Notes: generated from the sequence alone by a model not told the origin. A stretch of 64,000 nucleotides of DNA from a bacterium (GCA_015075175.1 JABTUV010000001.1:1198501-1262500), one strand, 5' to 3'; shown: positions 44,292 through 53,828, numbered from the stretch's first letter. Numbers and translations are program-made.

Positions 44292-44554
44292 CACAAGTAC
44301 TACGGCGGCCATGGTTCATGTAGACAGGCTTCGCGCACCACGGCGCAATACGCTGCGCAACTACAGCCCTCCGGCGACCGCCTCCCGTGCCGATTCCGTG
44401 GGCCCGCCGATATGAACCGGATCTCGACCATCCCGTATTCCCGTCAACAATCCCCCATCCCCTCGATCCCGTCCGTCTTCGTTGCCCGCACGAGTCAGGG
44501 TTACAAAAGCAGTTGCGAGGCGGGGGCGATTATGGTAAAGGATGCGCTGGTTCT

Positions 44555-44638
44555 GGAGGGGTTCCCGAGTGGCTAAAGGGAACAGACTGTAAATCTGTCG
44601 CGCTCCGCGCTTCGGAGGTTCGAATCCTCCCCCCTCCA
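44555..44638 (+). tRNA. tRNA-Tyr (GUA)
   Basis: GGAGGGG (44555-44561) pairs with CCCCTCC (44631-44637), with discriminator A. The anticodon loop is ACTGTAAAT with GTA. A long variable arm (GCGCTCCGCGCTTC) marks a class II tRNA and the T arm is GAGGTTCGAATCCTC. CCA is not encoded. Confidence 0.93.
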
Positions 44639-44773
44639 TTGAACTTACGGCATCTCCTCCTTCCTACTGCGGCGTCGCGCCCATCCGATGCAATGCCCGA
44701 CCGGGCCGTTGTCGAGCCTCTATGGCCGCCTTTCGCCGAACCGGTCGTGCATCGGGCTTCGCCTAATAGCTGA

Positions 44774-46535
44774 GAGGGTAGAGCGGAATGAGGAAGACTG
44801 CGGTAGGTATGGGTGAGGTGAAGAGGAGCAATTGGGATTCCCCCACAAAGGCGAGCTTGCGGGGGAGAAAGCATTGAAGTTAAGGTAATAGCAGCCCTTT
44901 TTTCCCCCGAGAGTTACGCAGAGCGCGAGCCCTTCGTACTCCCAAGTGAAGTTGGCCAATTTCATGGGGAAGAAAGGGCTTTCGCATTATGGCCTACCGG
45001 ATCGAGACCAACCTGTTTGATTTTCTGGATGAGCGTGAATTGGGAGACCTGAATCGGTTGGTAGCATTGTTGGAAATGCTGCCGGCGGAGCCGTTGTTGG
45101 AGGCGTTGGAAGCAGAGCGAGCCGGGCGGCGTAACGACAATCCGGTGCGGCGCATGTGGTATTGCCTGGTGGCGGCTACGCTCTACGGCGAGGGCAAGTG
45201 GAGCCGGCTGCGGGCGGAATTGGCCCGCAATCAGGACCTGCGGCGGGTCTGCGACGTGCCCTGCGTGGAAACCATCCCCAGCCGCCACGCTTTCAAGCGG
45301 TTCGCGGCCGCTTTGGCCCGGCATCAGGATTTGTTGGAGGGGATGTTGGCAGGCGTGGTAGCCCGACTGAGTGAACTCTTGCCGGACTTGGGACGGCATC
45401 TGGCGGTAGACAGTTCGGGGCTGATGACGCACACCCGCGTGGATGAGAAGGATGGACGCCTGCGGGAAGGCAGTTGGGGGGCCAAAACCAGCCAGCGAGT
45501 GCGCAAGGACGGGACGGTGGAAGAAGTGACGCTGCGCTGGTTCGGGTTCAAGTTGCACCTGTTGGTGGATGCGCTCTACGAGGTGCCGTTGGCGTTCGAG
45601 GTGACGGAGGCGAAGCAGAGCGACATGCACCACCTCGTGCCGCTGTTGGTGAAACTGCGCCAAGAGCAGCCGCAGCTGGAGACGGAGACGGTGAGTGCGG
45701 ACAAGGGTTACGACAGCGCGGAGAACGTGGAGCGGGCCTGGCGGGAAGAGGTAGAGGGGAGGCCGCTGCGCATCAAGGCGGTGATCGCGCAACGCGAGTC
45801 GCCGACGCCGGACGAACCTTACCAGGACGGGCGGGGCTTCTGCGACCTGGTGTTGCGCAAACATGGGGCGCTGTGCTGCCAGCGGGAGCTCAAGAACGCC
45901 GAGGGCAAGATAGAGCGGCCGTTGACGGAGATGGCGTGGGCGGGATTTGAAGCGGACCGGGAGTGTCATAAGTTCCGCTGCCCGGCCAAGACGCACGGGT
46001 TGGAATGTCGGAGATTTCAGGAATGCAACGCAGGTCTGTCGCAGGGGCGCACGGTGCGGGTTGCCTGTGAAGGACGCTGGCGGACGCTGCCGCCGTTGCC
46101 GGTCGACTCGCCCAAGTGGGAACGGATTTACAAGGGGCGGACCTCGGTGGAACGGGCGTTCGGACGCTTGAAGGGACCGTTGGGACTGGAAGAGTTGCCG
46201 GTGCGCAGCAAGGCCGGGGTCACCTTGCGGGCGACGATGGGTCTGTTGGTGTTGGTGGCACTCGCCGTTTGTCGGGTGCGACAGGGGCAGACCCGGAACT
46301 TGGGGAAAATACGCGCCGCCTGAGGGTACGGCCAGCGGGCGGCTTGAACCGCACCCAGGGCCGCACTCTGTCTACCTACCGAAACCCCCACGCTCAAACT
46401 TCTTCTCCACGCCGCTTCCATCCTTCCTCATCAGCCAGCAACCGCGATCTACACCCAACTGCCCCGCTCCACGCCGGCGCGCCCCGCTCGCCCCACTGCC
46501 GCCACTCTCCCAAAACCCGATTTCGCTCTACCCTC
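44774..46535 (+). mobile_element. Insertion sequence with IS4/IS5-like DDE transposase, 1,762 bp
   Basis: Left end GAGGGTAGAGCGGAATGAGG (44774-44793) and right end, inverted, GAGGGTAGAGCGAAATCGGG (46535-46516) agree at 17 of 20 positions. Both ends are flanked by the same nine bases, AATAGCTGA (44765-44773 and 46536-46544), a target duplication. The transposase frame is intact, so the element may be active. The insertion point is two bases into the start of the upstream site of the sigma-54 activator gene. Confidence 0.9.
44989..46323 (+). CDS. DDE transposase of the insertion sequence
   Basis: 444 residues. N-terminal helical DNA-binding part (NLFDFLDERELGDLNRLV, MWYCLVAATLYGEGKWSRLR), then an RNase H-like DDE core: HLAVDSSGLMTHTR (first Asp), ETVSADKGYDSAENV (second Asp) and RIYKGRTSVERAFGRLKG (Glu in the YREK-like region). 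It cuts and joins the element ends. Base composition is similar to its surroundings. Confidence 0.9.
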   Translation: MAYRIETNLFDFLDERELGDLNRLVALLEMLPAEPLLEALEAERAGRRNDNPVRRMWYCLVAATLYGEGKWSRLRAELARNQDLRRVCDVPCVETIPSRHAFKRFAAALARHQDLLEGMLAGVVARLSELLPDLGRHLAVDSSGLMTHTRVDEKDGRLREGSWGAKTSQRVRKDGTVEEVTLRWFGFKLHLLVDALYEVPLAFEVTEAKQSDMHHLVPLLVKLRQEQPQLETETVSADKGYDSAENVERAWREEVEGRPLRIKAVIAQRESPTPDEPYQDGRGFCDLVLRKHGALCCQRELKNAEGKIERPLTEMAWAGFEADRECHKFRCPAKTHGLECRRFQECNAGLSQGRTVRVACEGRWRTLPPLPVDSPKWERIYKGRTSVERAFGRLKGPLGLEELPVRSKAGVTLRATMGLLVLVALAVCRVRQGQTRNLGKIRAA

Positions 46536-46542
46536 AATAGCT

Positions 46543-46560
46543 GACCGTCAGGACTTGACC
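46543..46560 (+). promoter_or_regulatory. Putative activator site GACCGTCAGGACTTGACC before the sigma-54 activator gene
   Basis: The 18-base site matches GACCATCAAGTATTGAC (53812) and GACCATCAAGTCTTGACC (56171), both about 90 bases before perfect -24/-12 promoters. The core TCAAG-N-CTTGA is an inverted repeat. Here it lies 54 bases before the activator's ATG with no -24/-12 element, suggesting autoregulation (inference). Confidence 0.55.
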
Positions 46561-46613
46561 ATCTCCCCGCCCGCGCGGTATCCTCTCCCGTTCCCAGCGT
46601 TGGAGGTTTCCCG

Positions 46614-48164
46614 ATGTCTCGTTCCCGTTCGGCGGGCCGCTCGGCCATTGTCGCCTTCATCGGTCTGGACGGCGCCTCCGCCGCCGCGCAGGTGCTTCTC
46701 TTGCACCCGCACGCGGAGCTCCACGTCGCCAGTCAGCGCTCCGTGGGCAAGCGTCTAGCCGCGCTCGTGGGGCAGGGATTCGGCGAAGTCTACCTCTGCG
46801 GCGTGGGGCTGTCCTGTCCCTTGGATGAGGTCCTGGAGCCTCTGCAGGCGCTCAAGGCCGCCCGCTGCCGAGTGGTCTGGTTTGCCTGCGCCGATCATCT
46901 CGACATGCATCGGGAGGCGCTGGAGCAGGTTTGCCAGCTGGAGACGATTGCGCAGGCCCCCAATCCCGCCGAGGCGCTTTTCGAATCATTGGGCAAACAG
47001 GCTACCGACCTCGAACGAGCCCGACTGATCCGCTACATCGGCACGCAATATGATAGCGAAGACAAGCTGCCGGCCCGCGACCGCTCTCTCTGGAGTGTGG
47101 TCGCCGAGCTCAAGGACCTGGTGCACGGCTCGTATTGGCGGTACTTCAACTACCTGGACGAGGCCGCCTATCCGCACGCCATAGGCGTTCTGGCCGGCAT
47201 GGAGACAATGGACGACAAGGACCAGCGCACCATCGCGGCATACCGCCGGGAGGGACGGCGCTATCTCAAGGGAAGAAGCCCAGCCATGGAGGCGGTCAAG
47301 CGCCAGGCGGCGCTGTACGCGCGCGCCCATAGCAGCGTTGTCGTCCTGGGCGAGACGGGGACCGGCAAGGAGATCGTGGCCCGGCTGCTGCACGAGGAGA
47401 GTCCGCGCTCCGGCCACCCCTTTCATGCCACCAACTGCGCGACCCTGCGCGGAGATCTCTTGCAGGATACGCTTTTCGGCCACGTCAAGGGCGCCTTTAC
47501 CGGCGCCGATCGCGACATGGCCGGCGTGTTCGAGCTGGCCGACGGTGGAACCGTCTTTCTGGATGAAATCTCGGAAATGCCCATGGAGGCCCAATCCATG
47601 CTCTTGCGGTTGATCCAGGAGGGGACCTACCAACGACTGGGCGAGCGCAAGGACCGGCACACCGACGTGCGCATCATCGCGGCCACGCAGCACGACCTCC
47701 TTGCGCGCGCGCAGGAAGGCCGCTTCCGCGCCGATCTCTACTACCGGCTGGCCGTTTTGACCATCACGATTCCGCCGCTGCGCGCGCGGGTGGAAGACAT
47801 TCCCGACCTGGCCAGTCACATCCTGTATCAACTCTCGGAGGAACACGGCGCGTCGCGCGTCCGCCTCACGCCGCGGCAGATCGCCGACCTGCGGGCGCAT
47901 CCCTGGCCGGGAAACGTGCGCGAGCTGGAGAACGTGCTGGAGCGGTTCTTCGTGACGCGCGAAAAGGACATGCGCAAGCTCCTGGACCCGACGCCCATGC
48001 CGGTCGCGGCGACGATGGAGATTCTGCCCCTTTCCGAGCACGAGTCGCGTTACATCCGCGCCGTGCTCGATCGCTTCGAGGGCAACCTGACCCACGCCGC
48101 CAGGGCGCTGGGGATCACGCGCAACACGCTCAAGGCGCGGTTGCGGGGAGGTGCGGTCAAGTGA
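46614..48164 (+). CDS. Sigma-54-dependent transcriptional activator with a novel N-terminal sensor
   Basis: ATG 46614 follows GGAGG. Residues about 235-465 are the AAA+ activator domain: [18 protein letters not shown] (Walker A), [13 protein letters not shown] (the GAFTGA loop that contacts sigma-54), [13 protein letters not shown] (Walker B) and [17 protein letters not shown]. The C-terminus has a Fis-type helix-turn-helix ([20 protein letters not shown]). The N-terminal about 230 residues are not a receiver, PAS, GAF or CARF domain that I can see; [20 protein letters not shown] resembles the opening of DHH-family phosphoesterases with most catalytic Asp residues missing. The stop overlaps the alpha-galactosidase start. 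Confidence 0.88.
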   Translation: MSRSRSAGRSAIVAFIGLDGASAAAQVLLLHPHAELHVASQRSVGKRLAALVGQGFGEVYLCGVGLSCPLDEVLEPLQALKAARCRVVWFACADHLDMHREALEQVCQLETIAQAPNPAEALFESLGKQATDLERARLIRYIGTQYDSEDKLPARDRSLWSVVAELKDLVHGSYWRYFNYLDEAAYPHAIGVLAGMETMDDKDQRTIAAYRREGRRYLKGRSPAMEAVKRQAALYARAHSSVVVLGETGTGKEIVARLLHEESPRSGHPFHATNCATLRGDLLQDTLFGHVKGAFTGADRDMAGVFELADGGTVFLDEISEMPMEAQSMLLRLIQEGTYQRLGERKDRHTDVRIIAATQHDLLARAQEGRFRADLYYRLAVLTITIPPLRARVEDIPDLASHILYQLSEEHGASRVRLTPRQIADLRAHPWPGNVRELENVLERFFVTREKDMRKLLDPTPMPVAATMEILPLSEHESRYIRAVLDRFEGNLTHAARALGITRNTLKARLRGGAVK

Positions 48165-50755
48165 TGCATGTACATACCGATACGTGTAAGGTAGTCAACG
48201 CCAGTATCTTAGTTTCATCAATCCTGGTTGCGCTAACGGCGCGGGGAGGATGGGGAATGGAAACCCGCGAACTGCCGGTCGCCGCGCCGCGCGACGAAGT
48301 GATGGCGGGCACGCAGGAGATCGAAGCGGTCCAAGAGTGGGCGCTGGCCGCCTTCGGCCGCCCGGGGACGGCGAGCGAGCACGGCGGCGTGTCCCTGCGC
48401 CTCTTGCGACAGGACCACGGCACGCTGCGCCACGGAAAGTCCTGCCTGGGAACGCCGCTGGTGATCGGATCCCGCAGATTCGAGCACGGGCTGGGAACCC
48501 ACGCCAACAGCGAGATCGCCGTTACATTTCCGGCCGGCGCGCAAACCTTCCAGGCCGCCGTCGGCATAGACAACAACTATGATACGCAGGGGACGCGAGG
48601 CTCGGTGCAGTTCGCCGTGCGAGTGGGCGACAGGGAGCTATTGCGCACGCCGGTCTGCAAGGGCGGCGACGAGCCGCGCCCGATCTCCGTGACTCTGCCC
48701 GCCGGCGCGACCGAGCTCACGCTGCTGGTCGAGACGACCGCCGACGGCGCCGCCTACGATCAGGCGGACTGGGCTGACGCTCGCGTTGTGCTCAGCGACG
48801 GCCGCTTATGTTGGTTGGACGAGCCTCGCCCGCATTTTTTCCTTGCCCAGCCGCAGACGCCCTTTTCGTTTGTCTATGACGGCGTTTCGTCGAGAGAGTT
48901 GCTGGGCGGCTGGCCGCATGAGGCGACGGTGCACGAGAGCCACGGGCGAACGCGCATCGAGGCCGCCTGGCGTGAGCCACGCACGGGGTTGGTCGTGCTG
49001 GCCACGGCGACCATGTTCACGGATTATCCCGCGCTGGACTGGGTCCTCGCTTTCGAGAACCGAGGCAGGGACGACACGCCCATTCTCGGAGACATTTTTA
49101 CCGCCGACATGCCGGTAGGCGCCGGCGACGCGCGCCGCATCTTCCTCCTGCGCCAATTGCGGGGAGATGGGGCGACGGAAGAGAGCTTCACGCCTTACGA
49201 GACGCGCCTCCGTGCGGGGGAGACGAGTCGCTTCGCGCCGACCGGCGGACGCCCCTCCAATACCAGCGCGTTTCCGTTCTGGAACGTGGAGGAGGGAGGC
49301 GAGGGCGCCATCACGGCCATCGGCAGGTCGGGGCAATGGTCGGCGGAGTACCGTCGCGATCGTTCGGGCGTGACCCGCTTTCGCGCCGGCATGGTACATG
49401 CACACTTGCGGCTGCGTCCCGGCGAGGCGATCCGGCTTCCGCGCGTCCTGGTAATGCCGTGGCAGGGAGACCGACAGGCGGCGCACAGTCGCTTTCGGCG
49501 GCTCTTGCTTTTCGAGTACATCCCGCGCGTCGACGGGAGGCCGATCCGGCTGCCCGTGGTGCTGCAAACGTTCGACCGCTACAACTGGACCCGTCCCGAG
49601 TGGGCGACCGAGGCGGGCCAACTGCGGGGCGTGGAAGCCGCCCATGCGGCGGGATGCGACGCCTACTGGTTCGACGCCGCCTGGTTCGTCGGGAACTTTC
49701 CCCACGGCGTCGGCAATTGGACCTGCAAGCCGGACGCCTTTCCGCGCGGGCTGGCCCCCATCGGCGAGCGCTGCAAACAGTTGGGCCTTCGCTTCATCGT
49801 CTGGTTTGAACCGTGCCGTGTGGCGCCCGACACGCAAATCGACCAGGAACACCCCGAGTTCCTGCTGGAGAGCAAGGACGGGCCGGTCGCCTGGAACTCG
49901 AAGCTCTACAATCTGGGTGATCCCGCAGCGCGGAAGTGGATGACGGATCTCATATCACAGCGCATCTCTGAGTTTCAGCTGGACGTCTATCGCGAGGATT
50001 TCAATATCGATCCGCTTCCGTTCTGGCGAGCGCACGACGCGCCGGATCGGCAGGGCATCAGCGAGATTCGCTTTGGTTTGGGGCACTATGAGTTCTGGGA
50101 CGAATTGCGAGCGCGGCATCCGGGACTCTGGATCGACAACTGCGCCAGCGGGGGACGGCGGATCGATCTGGAGACGTGCATGCGGGCCGTTCCGCTGTGG
50201 CGCAGCGATACGTCGTGTGCACCGGGCCGTTCCGAGTGGCAGCAGCAGCAGAGCCTGGCGCTCTCACAGTATCTTCCCTTGCACACGGCGTCCGTCTGGA
50301 CGATGGACCGCTACGCCGCGCGCAGCTCGGCCACGGGCGGACTGGCCGTCGAGCTCGACTACCTCAATCCCGACTTCGACATGGCTGCGGCGCGCGAGGT
50401 GCTAACGGAGGTCAAGGCGAATCAGAAGTACTGGTACGGCGACTTTTATCCGTTGACGCCGGCCGACAGCGCGCGGGATCGGTTTTGTGCGTGGCAGTTT
50501 CATCGCGCGGACTTGCGGGAGGGGATGATTCTGGCGTTTCGCCGGCCCGAGTGCGAAGTGATGGGCCTCATCGCGTCGCCGCGCGGACTGGACGCGGGCC
50601 GGACGTATCGCTTCGAGTGGATTGACGAACAGGGGCGGAGCGAGAGCCGCGCGCTCTCCGGCGGAGCCGTGCAGAAGGAGGGCCTGGCGCTGCGCATCGA
50701 CGGGAAGGGGGAGAGTCTGTTGGTGCGGTACGGTGCGGTGGGGGAGGGGGAGTGA
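48161..50755 (+). CDS. Secreted GH36-type alpha-galactosidase with NPCBM domain
   Basis: GTG 48161 overlaps the activator stop (GTGA) with GGGGAGG nine bases before; ATG 48164 is possible. After a signal-like segment (ASILVSSILVALTARGGWG), residues about 85-215 are an NPCBM carbohydrate-binding domain (FEHGLGTHANSEIAVTFPAG, VGIDNNYDTQGTRGSV). The catalytic part has FDRYNWTRPEWATEAG, CDAYWFDAAWFVG, DVYREDFNID (candidate nucleophile Asp) and WIDNCASGGRRIDLET (candidate acid/base Asp). It would release alpha-galactose from oligosaccharides outside the cytoplasm. 864 residues. It ends in RGLDAGRTYRFEWIDEQGRS, a piece that recurs as a relic at 52799. Confidence 0.85.
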   Translation: MMHVHTDTCKVVNASILVSSILVALTARGGWGMETRELPVAAPRDEVMAGTQEIEAVQEWALAAFGRPGTASEHGGVSLRLLRQDHGTLRHGKSCLGTPLVIGSRRFEHGLGTHANSEIAVTFPAGAQTFQAAVGIDNNYDTQGTRGSVQFAVRVGDRELLRTPVCKGGDEPRPISVTLPAGATELTLLVETTADGAAYDQADWADARVVLSDGRLCWLDEPRPHFFLAQPQTPFSFVYDGVSSRELLGGWPHEATVHESHGRTRIEAAWREPRTGLVVLATATMFTDYPALDWVLAFENRGRDDTPILGDIFTADMPVGAGDARRIFLLRQLRGDGATEESFTPYETRLRAGETSRFAPTGGRPSNTSAFPFWNVEEGGEGAITAIGRSGQWSAEYRRDRSGVTRFRAGMVHAHLRLRPGEAIRLPRVLVMPWQGDRQAAHSRFRRLLLFEYIPRVDGRPIRLPVVLQTFDRYNWTRPEWATEAGQLRGVEAAHAAGCDAYWFDAAWFVGNFPHGVGNWTCKPDAFPRGLAPIGERCKQLGLRFIVWFEPCRVAPDTQIDQEHPEFLLESKDGPVAWNSKLYNLGDPAARKWMTDLISQRISEFQLDVYREDFNIDPLPFWRAHDAPDRQGISEIRFGLGHYEFWDELRARHPGLWIDNCASGGRRIDLETCMRAVPLWRSDTSCAPGRSEWQQQQSLALSQYLPLHTASVWTMDRYAARSSATGGLAVELDYLNPDFDMAAAREVLTEVKANQKYWYGDFYPLTPADSARDRFCAWQFHRADLREGMILAFRRPECEVMGLIASPRGLDAGRTYRFEWIDEQGRSESRALSGGAVQKEGLALRIDGKGESLLVRYGAVGEGE

Positions 50756-51019
50756 GGGGGAGGACGGAGCGCGGACGCCGCGGGCAACGGAGTGCGACGG
50801 GGTACAGCCAAGCCGGTGGTATCGAACGGCGTTTGCCTCGCATTGGAGCGAGCGGTTTCTTCGAAATGCAGTGTACAACTGGACAGATTGGACAGGCGGC
50901 CCGGGGGGTTCATTTTGCCGTCTGTCCTTTCTGCTTGAAATCTCAGGCGTCGGGGCCGCCCAGGCAGGCCTCCTGTTGGCGGTCCGATTGCGTCCATCAA
51001 GTAGGGGGAGGTACATCCA

Positions 51020-51508
51020 ATGGCGCGTCACTTCTTGTTGTCACAAGGGGTCGGCTTGCTGGGGTGGCTTCTGGCTGCCTTTGCCGCCGGTGCGGTGGGC
51101 GCCGTTGCCTCCGTGGATGCGGCGTCGTTCTATGCCGAGTTGAGCCGGCCGTCGTGGGCGCCGCCCGCTTGGGTGTTCGGTCCCGTGTGGTCGATGTTGT
51201 ATGCGCTCATGGGCGTTTCCGCATGGCTGGTGTGGCGGGCGCCTGGGTCCAAGTCCGTGGCGCTCGGTCTTTTTATGGCGCAGCTTGCGGTGAACGCGCT
51301 TTGGTCGTGGTTGTTTTTCGCATGGCGTCATGGGGCGCTGGCAACGGCGGGAGTATTGATCCTGCTGGCGCTCATCGTGGCCACGATGAGCGCCTTCCGG
51401 CGGAGCAGCCGTTTGGCCGCGGCGCTGCTGGCTCCTTACTTTCTTTGGGTGAGCTTTGCCGCTGTCCTCACGTGGACGATATGGCGGAGCAACCCGAATC
51501 TTCTGTAA
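51020..51508 (+). CDS. tspO: TspO/MBR-family membrane protein
   Basis: 162 residues with five membrane spans. ELSRPSWAPPAWVFGPVWSM, LYALMGVSAWLVW, NALWSWLFFAW and APYFLWVSFAAVLTWTIW are the TspO signature parts. TspO proteins bind porphyrins and cholesterol-like ligands and act in stress and oxygen responses. The ORF-free gap before it (50756-51019) shows no gene or clear promoter. Confidence 0.9.
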   Translation: MARHFLLSQGVGLLGWLLAAFAAGAVGAVASVDAASFYAELSRPSWAPPAWVFGPVWSMLYALMGVSAWLVWRAPGSKSVALGLFMAQLAVNALWSWLFFAWRHGALATAGVLILLALIVATMSAFRRSSRLAAALLAPYFLWVSFAAVLTWTIWRSNPNLL

Positions 51509-51608
51509 TGCGCGCTTCGGCGGCTGGGCCTGATGCTTGTTCATGCGGAATGCTCGGCATTTAGTCGTCAGCTACCGCTCAACTCAGACGTTGCGTGCAT
51601 AGGAAACG

Positions 51609-52793
51609 ATGAAATTACGCTCGATCTCTCTTACTACGATGCTCTGCTGCCTAGCGGTCATTTCGAGGGCTGACGGCAACACCGTGGCTTCGCGGGGACT
51701 GACGGTCCACGAGGGTCAACTCCTGCTCAACGGAAGACCTTACCGGGGCATCGGGGCGAATTATTTCTGCCTCTTCTCTCGTACGCTGAGGGATGCTTCC
51801 GACGAATCCTATGACGACGGACTCAGGAATCTGTCCGAGGCGAGGATCCCGTTTGTCCGCTTTATGGCCTGCGGATACTGGCCGGCGGACTGGGACTTGT
51901 ACCTGCAGGACAAAGGCGAGTACTTCAAGCGAATGGATGCTGTTGTGCGTTCCGCCGAAAAACACGGCGTCGGCTTGATTCCCTCACTCTTCTGGAACAT
52001 GGCGACGGTTCCAGACCTCGTCGGTGAACCCATGGATCAACTCGGGAACCCGAAAAGCAAGACCATCGCGTTAATAGAGCAATACACCCGGGAAGTCGTA
52101 CTGCGCTTTAGGGACTCGCCCGCCGTTTGGGGTTGGGAGTTCGGCAATGAATACAACCTTCAGGCTGACTTGCCCAATGCGTCGCAACATCGTCCCCCGG
52201 TCTGGCCCACACTGAAGACAGCTCTCCAGAGAACGGCGAGGGACGAGCTCTCGTCGTCGGCCATGCTCACCGCCTTTGGCCGCTTCGCCGAGACGGTTCG
52301 CAAGTATGACACACAGCGCATTTTGATCACGGGCAATTCGATTCCAAGAATCAGCGCCTTTCACAATTCGACCGCGAAGAGCTGGGGCAAGGATTCCCGG
52401 GCGCAGTTCGAGGAGGTATTGCTGAGGGACAACCCCGACCCCTACCCGGTGCTTTGCGTCCATGTCTACGGCAACAGTGGACAAGGCGAAACGAGGAGCA
52501 TTTACGAGTTGGCAGCGATGTTGCAGGAGATCGCCGCCCGTGTGGGGAAGCCGTTGTTTATCGGGGAGTTCGGTGCACCGAGGACGATGGGCATGGAGCA
52601 AGAGAAAGCCCAGTTCAGCGAAATGCTGGACGCGATAGTGACAAGCAACGTCGCTCTTGCAGCCTTCTGGGTCTTTGACCACGCGGGACAGGACAAGGAC
52701 TGGAACGTAACCTTCGAGAATGAGAGACGCTACATGCTGGAGCTTGTGACCGCGGCGAACCGGCGCCTGCAGGCCGCACGCAGCGATGATTGA
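51609..52793 (+). CDS. Secreted GH5-type (mannanase-like) glycoside hydrolase
   Basis: 394 residues with a signal peptide (ISLTTMLCCLAVISRADG). The fold marks are LLLNGRPYRGIGANYF, IPFVRFMACGYWPADW, VWGWEFGNEYNLQAD (acid/base Glu in GNE) and KPLFIGEFGAPRTMG (nucleophile Glu). Likely acts on beta-mannan or a related polysaccharide. Its sequence is visibly less GC-rich than its neighbours and uses other codons, and it sits between a GH36 gene and a GH36 tail relic, suggesting insertion by transfer. Confidence 0.8.
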   Translation: MKLRSISLTTMLCCLAVISRADGNTVASRGLTVHEGQLLLNGRPYRGIGANYFCLFSRTLRDASDESYDDGLRNLSEARIPFVRFMACGYWPADWDLYLQDKGEYFKRMDAVVRSAEKHGVGLIPSLFWNMATVPDLVGEPMDQLGNPKSKTIALIEQYTREVVLRFRDSPAVWGWEFGNEYNLQADLPNASQHRPPVWPTLKTALQRTARDELSSSAMLTAFGRFAETVRKYDTQRILITGNSIPRISAFHNSTAKSWGKDSRAQFEEVLLRDNPDPYPVLCVHVYGNSGQGETRSIYELAAMLQEIAARVGKPLFIGEFGAPRTMGMEQEKAQFSEMLDAIVTSNVALAAFWVFDHAGQDKDWNVTFENERRYMLELVTAANRRLQAARSDD

Positions 52794-52798
52794 CGCGT

Positions 52799-52960
52799 GC
52801 GACAATCTCCCGCAAGCAAGGGTTGGACGCGGGGCGGACGTATCGTTTGGAGTGGATCGACGAAGCAGGGCGAAGCGAAAGCCCGACGGTTGCGGTAAAC
52901 CGGGGCCGGTTTATCACTGCCTCCGATGCCTGTGCTGAGCGAGCCCGTCCAACCTCTTGA
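52799..52960 (+). pseudogene. GH36 alpha-galactosidase C-terminal relic
   Basis: An open stretch reads QGLDAGRTYRLEWIDEAGRS then ESPTVAV, nearly the same as RGLDAGRTYRFEWIDEQGRS near the end of the alpha-galactosidase at 48161. It lacks a start and any upstream domain. It is the tail of a lost paralogue. Confidence 0.8.
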
Positions 52961-53000
52961 GAACAAGAGGGTGGCCCCCCCCGGTCTCGAAGGCGGGCCT

Positions 53001-53687
53001 TTACCCCTCAGCTCTCCCCAGCGCCCGTAGCATGCAGGCCAGCGTCTTTGGGTTCGTGCCCGCCAGCCGCTCCAACTGCTCGCGCTGGTTCCGGCAGTGC
53101 GCGTAGTAGTCCATCATGCCGCGAAACGCCTCGCTGGGGCCGAGGATGTCGCCCTCCGTCAGCGGCGGCGTCTTGTCTCCCGGTTGCGTGAAGAGATCGC
53201 CGCAGAGGAGCGTGCCCGTCGTCTCCTCCATCGCCAGCCCGCAGTCCCAGGCGTGCGGCAGATGCGGCGTATCAAACCAGCGCAGCCGATGCGCACCGAG
53301 CTCCAGCGTCTCCCCATCGCCCAAGGCGCGCGGGGGCCGGTCGGCCACGTCGCCCACCGACACGAGCGCCGCGATCTTCCCGCACACCGGCTCCGCATGG
53401 GGCGCCACCGCGAGCCATTCGTTGACCGATCCGCACTCGTCCGCCTCGAAGTGCGAGAGCGCAAGATAGCGCAGCTTTTCCACCGGTAGGACGGCCCCGA
53501 CCGCCTCCCTGACCCAGGGAAAGAGCTTGCGCGGTCCCATGTGGTACAGCATGGGCGCCTCGCCCGTGATCAGGTACTGGTTGAACGAAAACCCCGACGG
53601 CGGCATGGGGACGGGCGTGTTGATGCGCCAGATGCCGTCGGCGATTTCACAAATGTTGGTCCCGCTGTGGGCGTTGATGGTCTTCAT
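53001..53687 (-). CDS. MBL-fold di-iron (ODP/flavodiiron-like) oxygen-binding protein
   Basis: 228 residues. ITGEAPMLYHMGPRKLFPWV, LALSHFEADECGSVNEWL (the HxExDxxG iron ligands), DTPHLPHAWDCGLAM and LLCGDLFTQPG are the marks of the metallo-beta-lactamase fold in flavodiiron and ODP proteins. No flavodoxin domain is attached. Such stand-alone domains bind O2 or NO or act as redox sensors. The C-terminal end near 52970-53000 is preceded by a GC-rich hairpin (GGCCCCCCCC, GGCGGGCC). Confidence 0.85.
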   Translation of the reverse strand: MKTINAHSGTNICEIADGIWRINTPVPMPPSGFSFNQYLITGEAPMLYHMGPRKLFPWVREAVGAVLPVEKLRYLALSHFEADECGSVNEWLAVAPHAEPVCGKIAALVSVGDVADRPPRALGDGETLELGAHRLRWFDTPHLPHAWDCGLAMEETTGTLLCGDLFTQPGDKTPPLTEGDILGPSEAFRGMMDYYAHCRNQREQLERLAGTNPKTLACMLRALGRAEG

Positions 53688-53811
53688 GTTGCACCGCCTG
53701 GATGGAGATTGGGTTTATCTTAGCGCATGCCAGGCGGAAGGGGAACCTTATTTGCACTTTCGGCGGTTGAGGGCGCGCGGCGCGGCGTGAGCCACAGGGC
53801 GATTAATACCT

Positions 53812-53828
53812 GACCATCAAGTATTGAC
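53812..53828 (+). promoter_or_regulatory. Putative upstream activator site (copy A)
   Basis: GACCATCAAGTATTGAC with the core TCAAG-T-ATTGA, about 90 bases before the -24 element at 53901. The preceding AATACCT matches AATAGCT before the site at 46543. Confidence 0.6.

Noticed and set aside
46580-46614. Sigma-54 promoter before the activator gene
   Set aside because: No GG-N10-GC pair with flanking TGGCAC/TTGC is present between the upstream site and the ATG.
50752-51564. 270-codon frame over the TspO gene
   Set aside because: Overlaps TspO in another frame, with unnatural composition; TspO motifs are clear in the 51020 frame.
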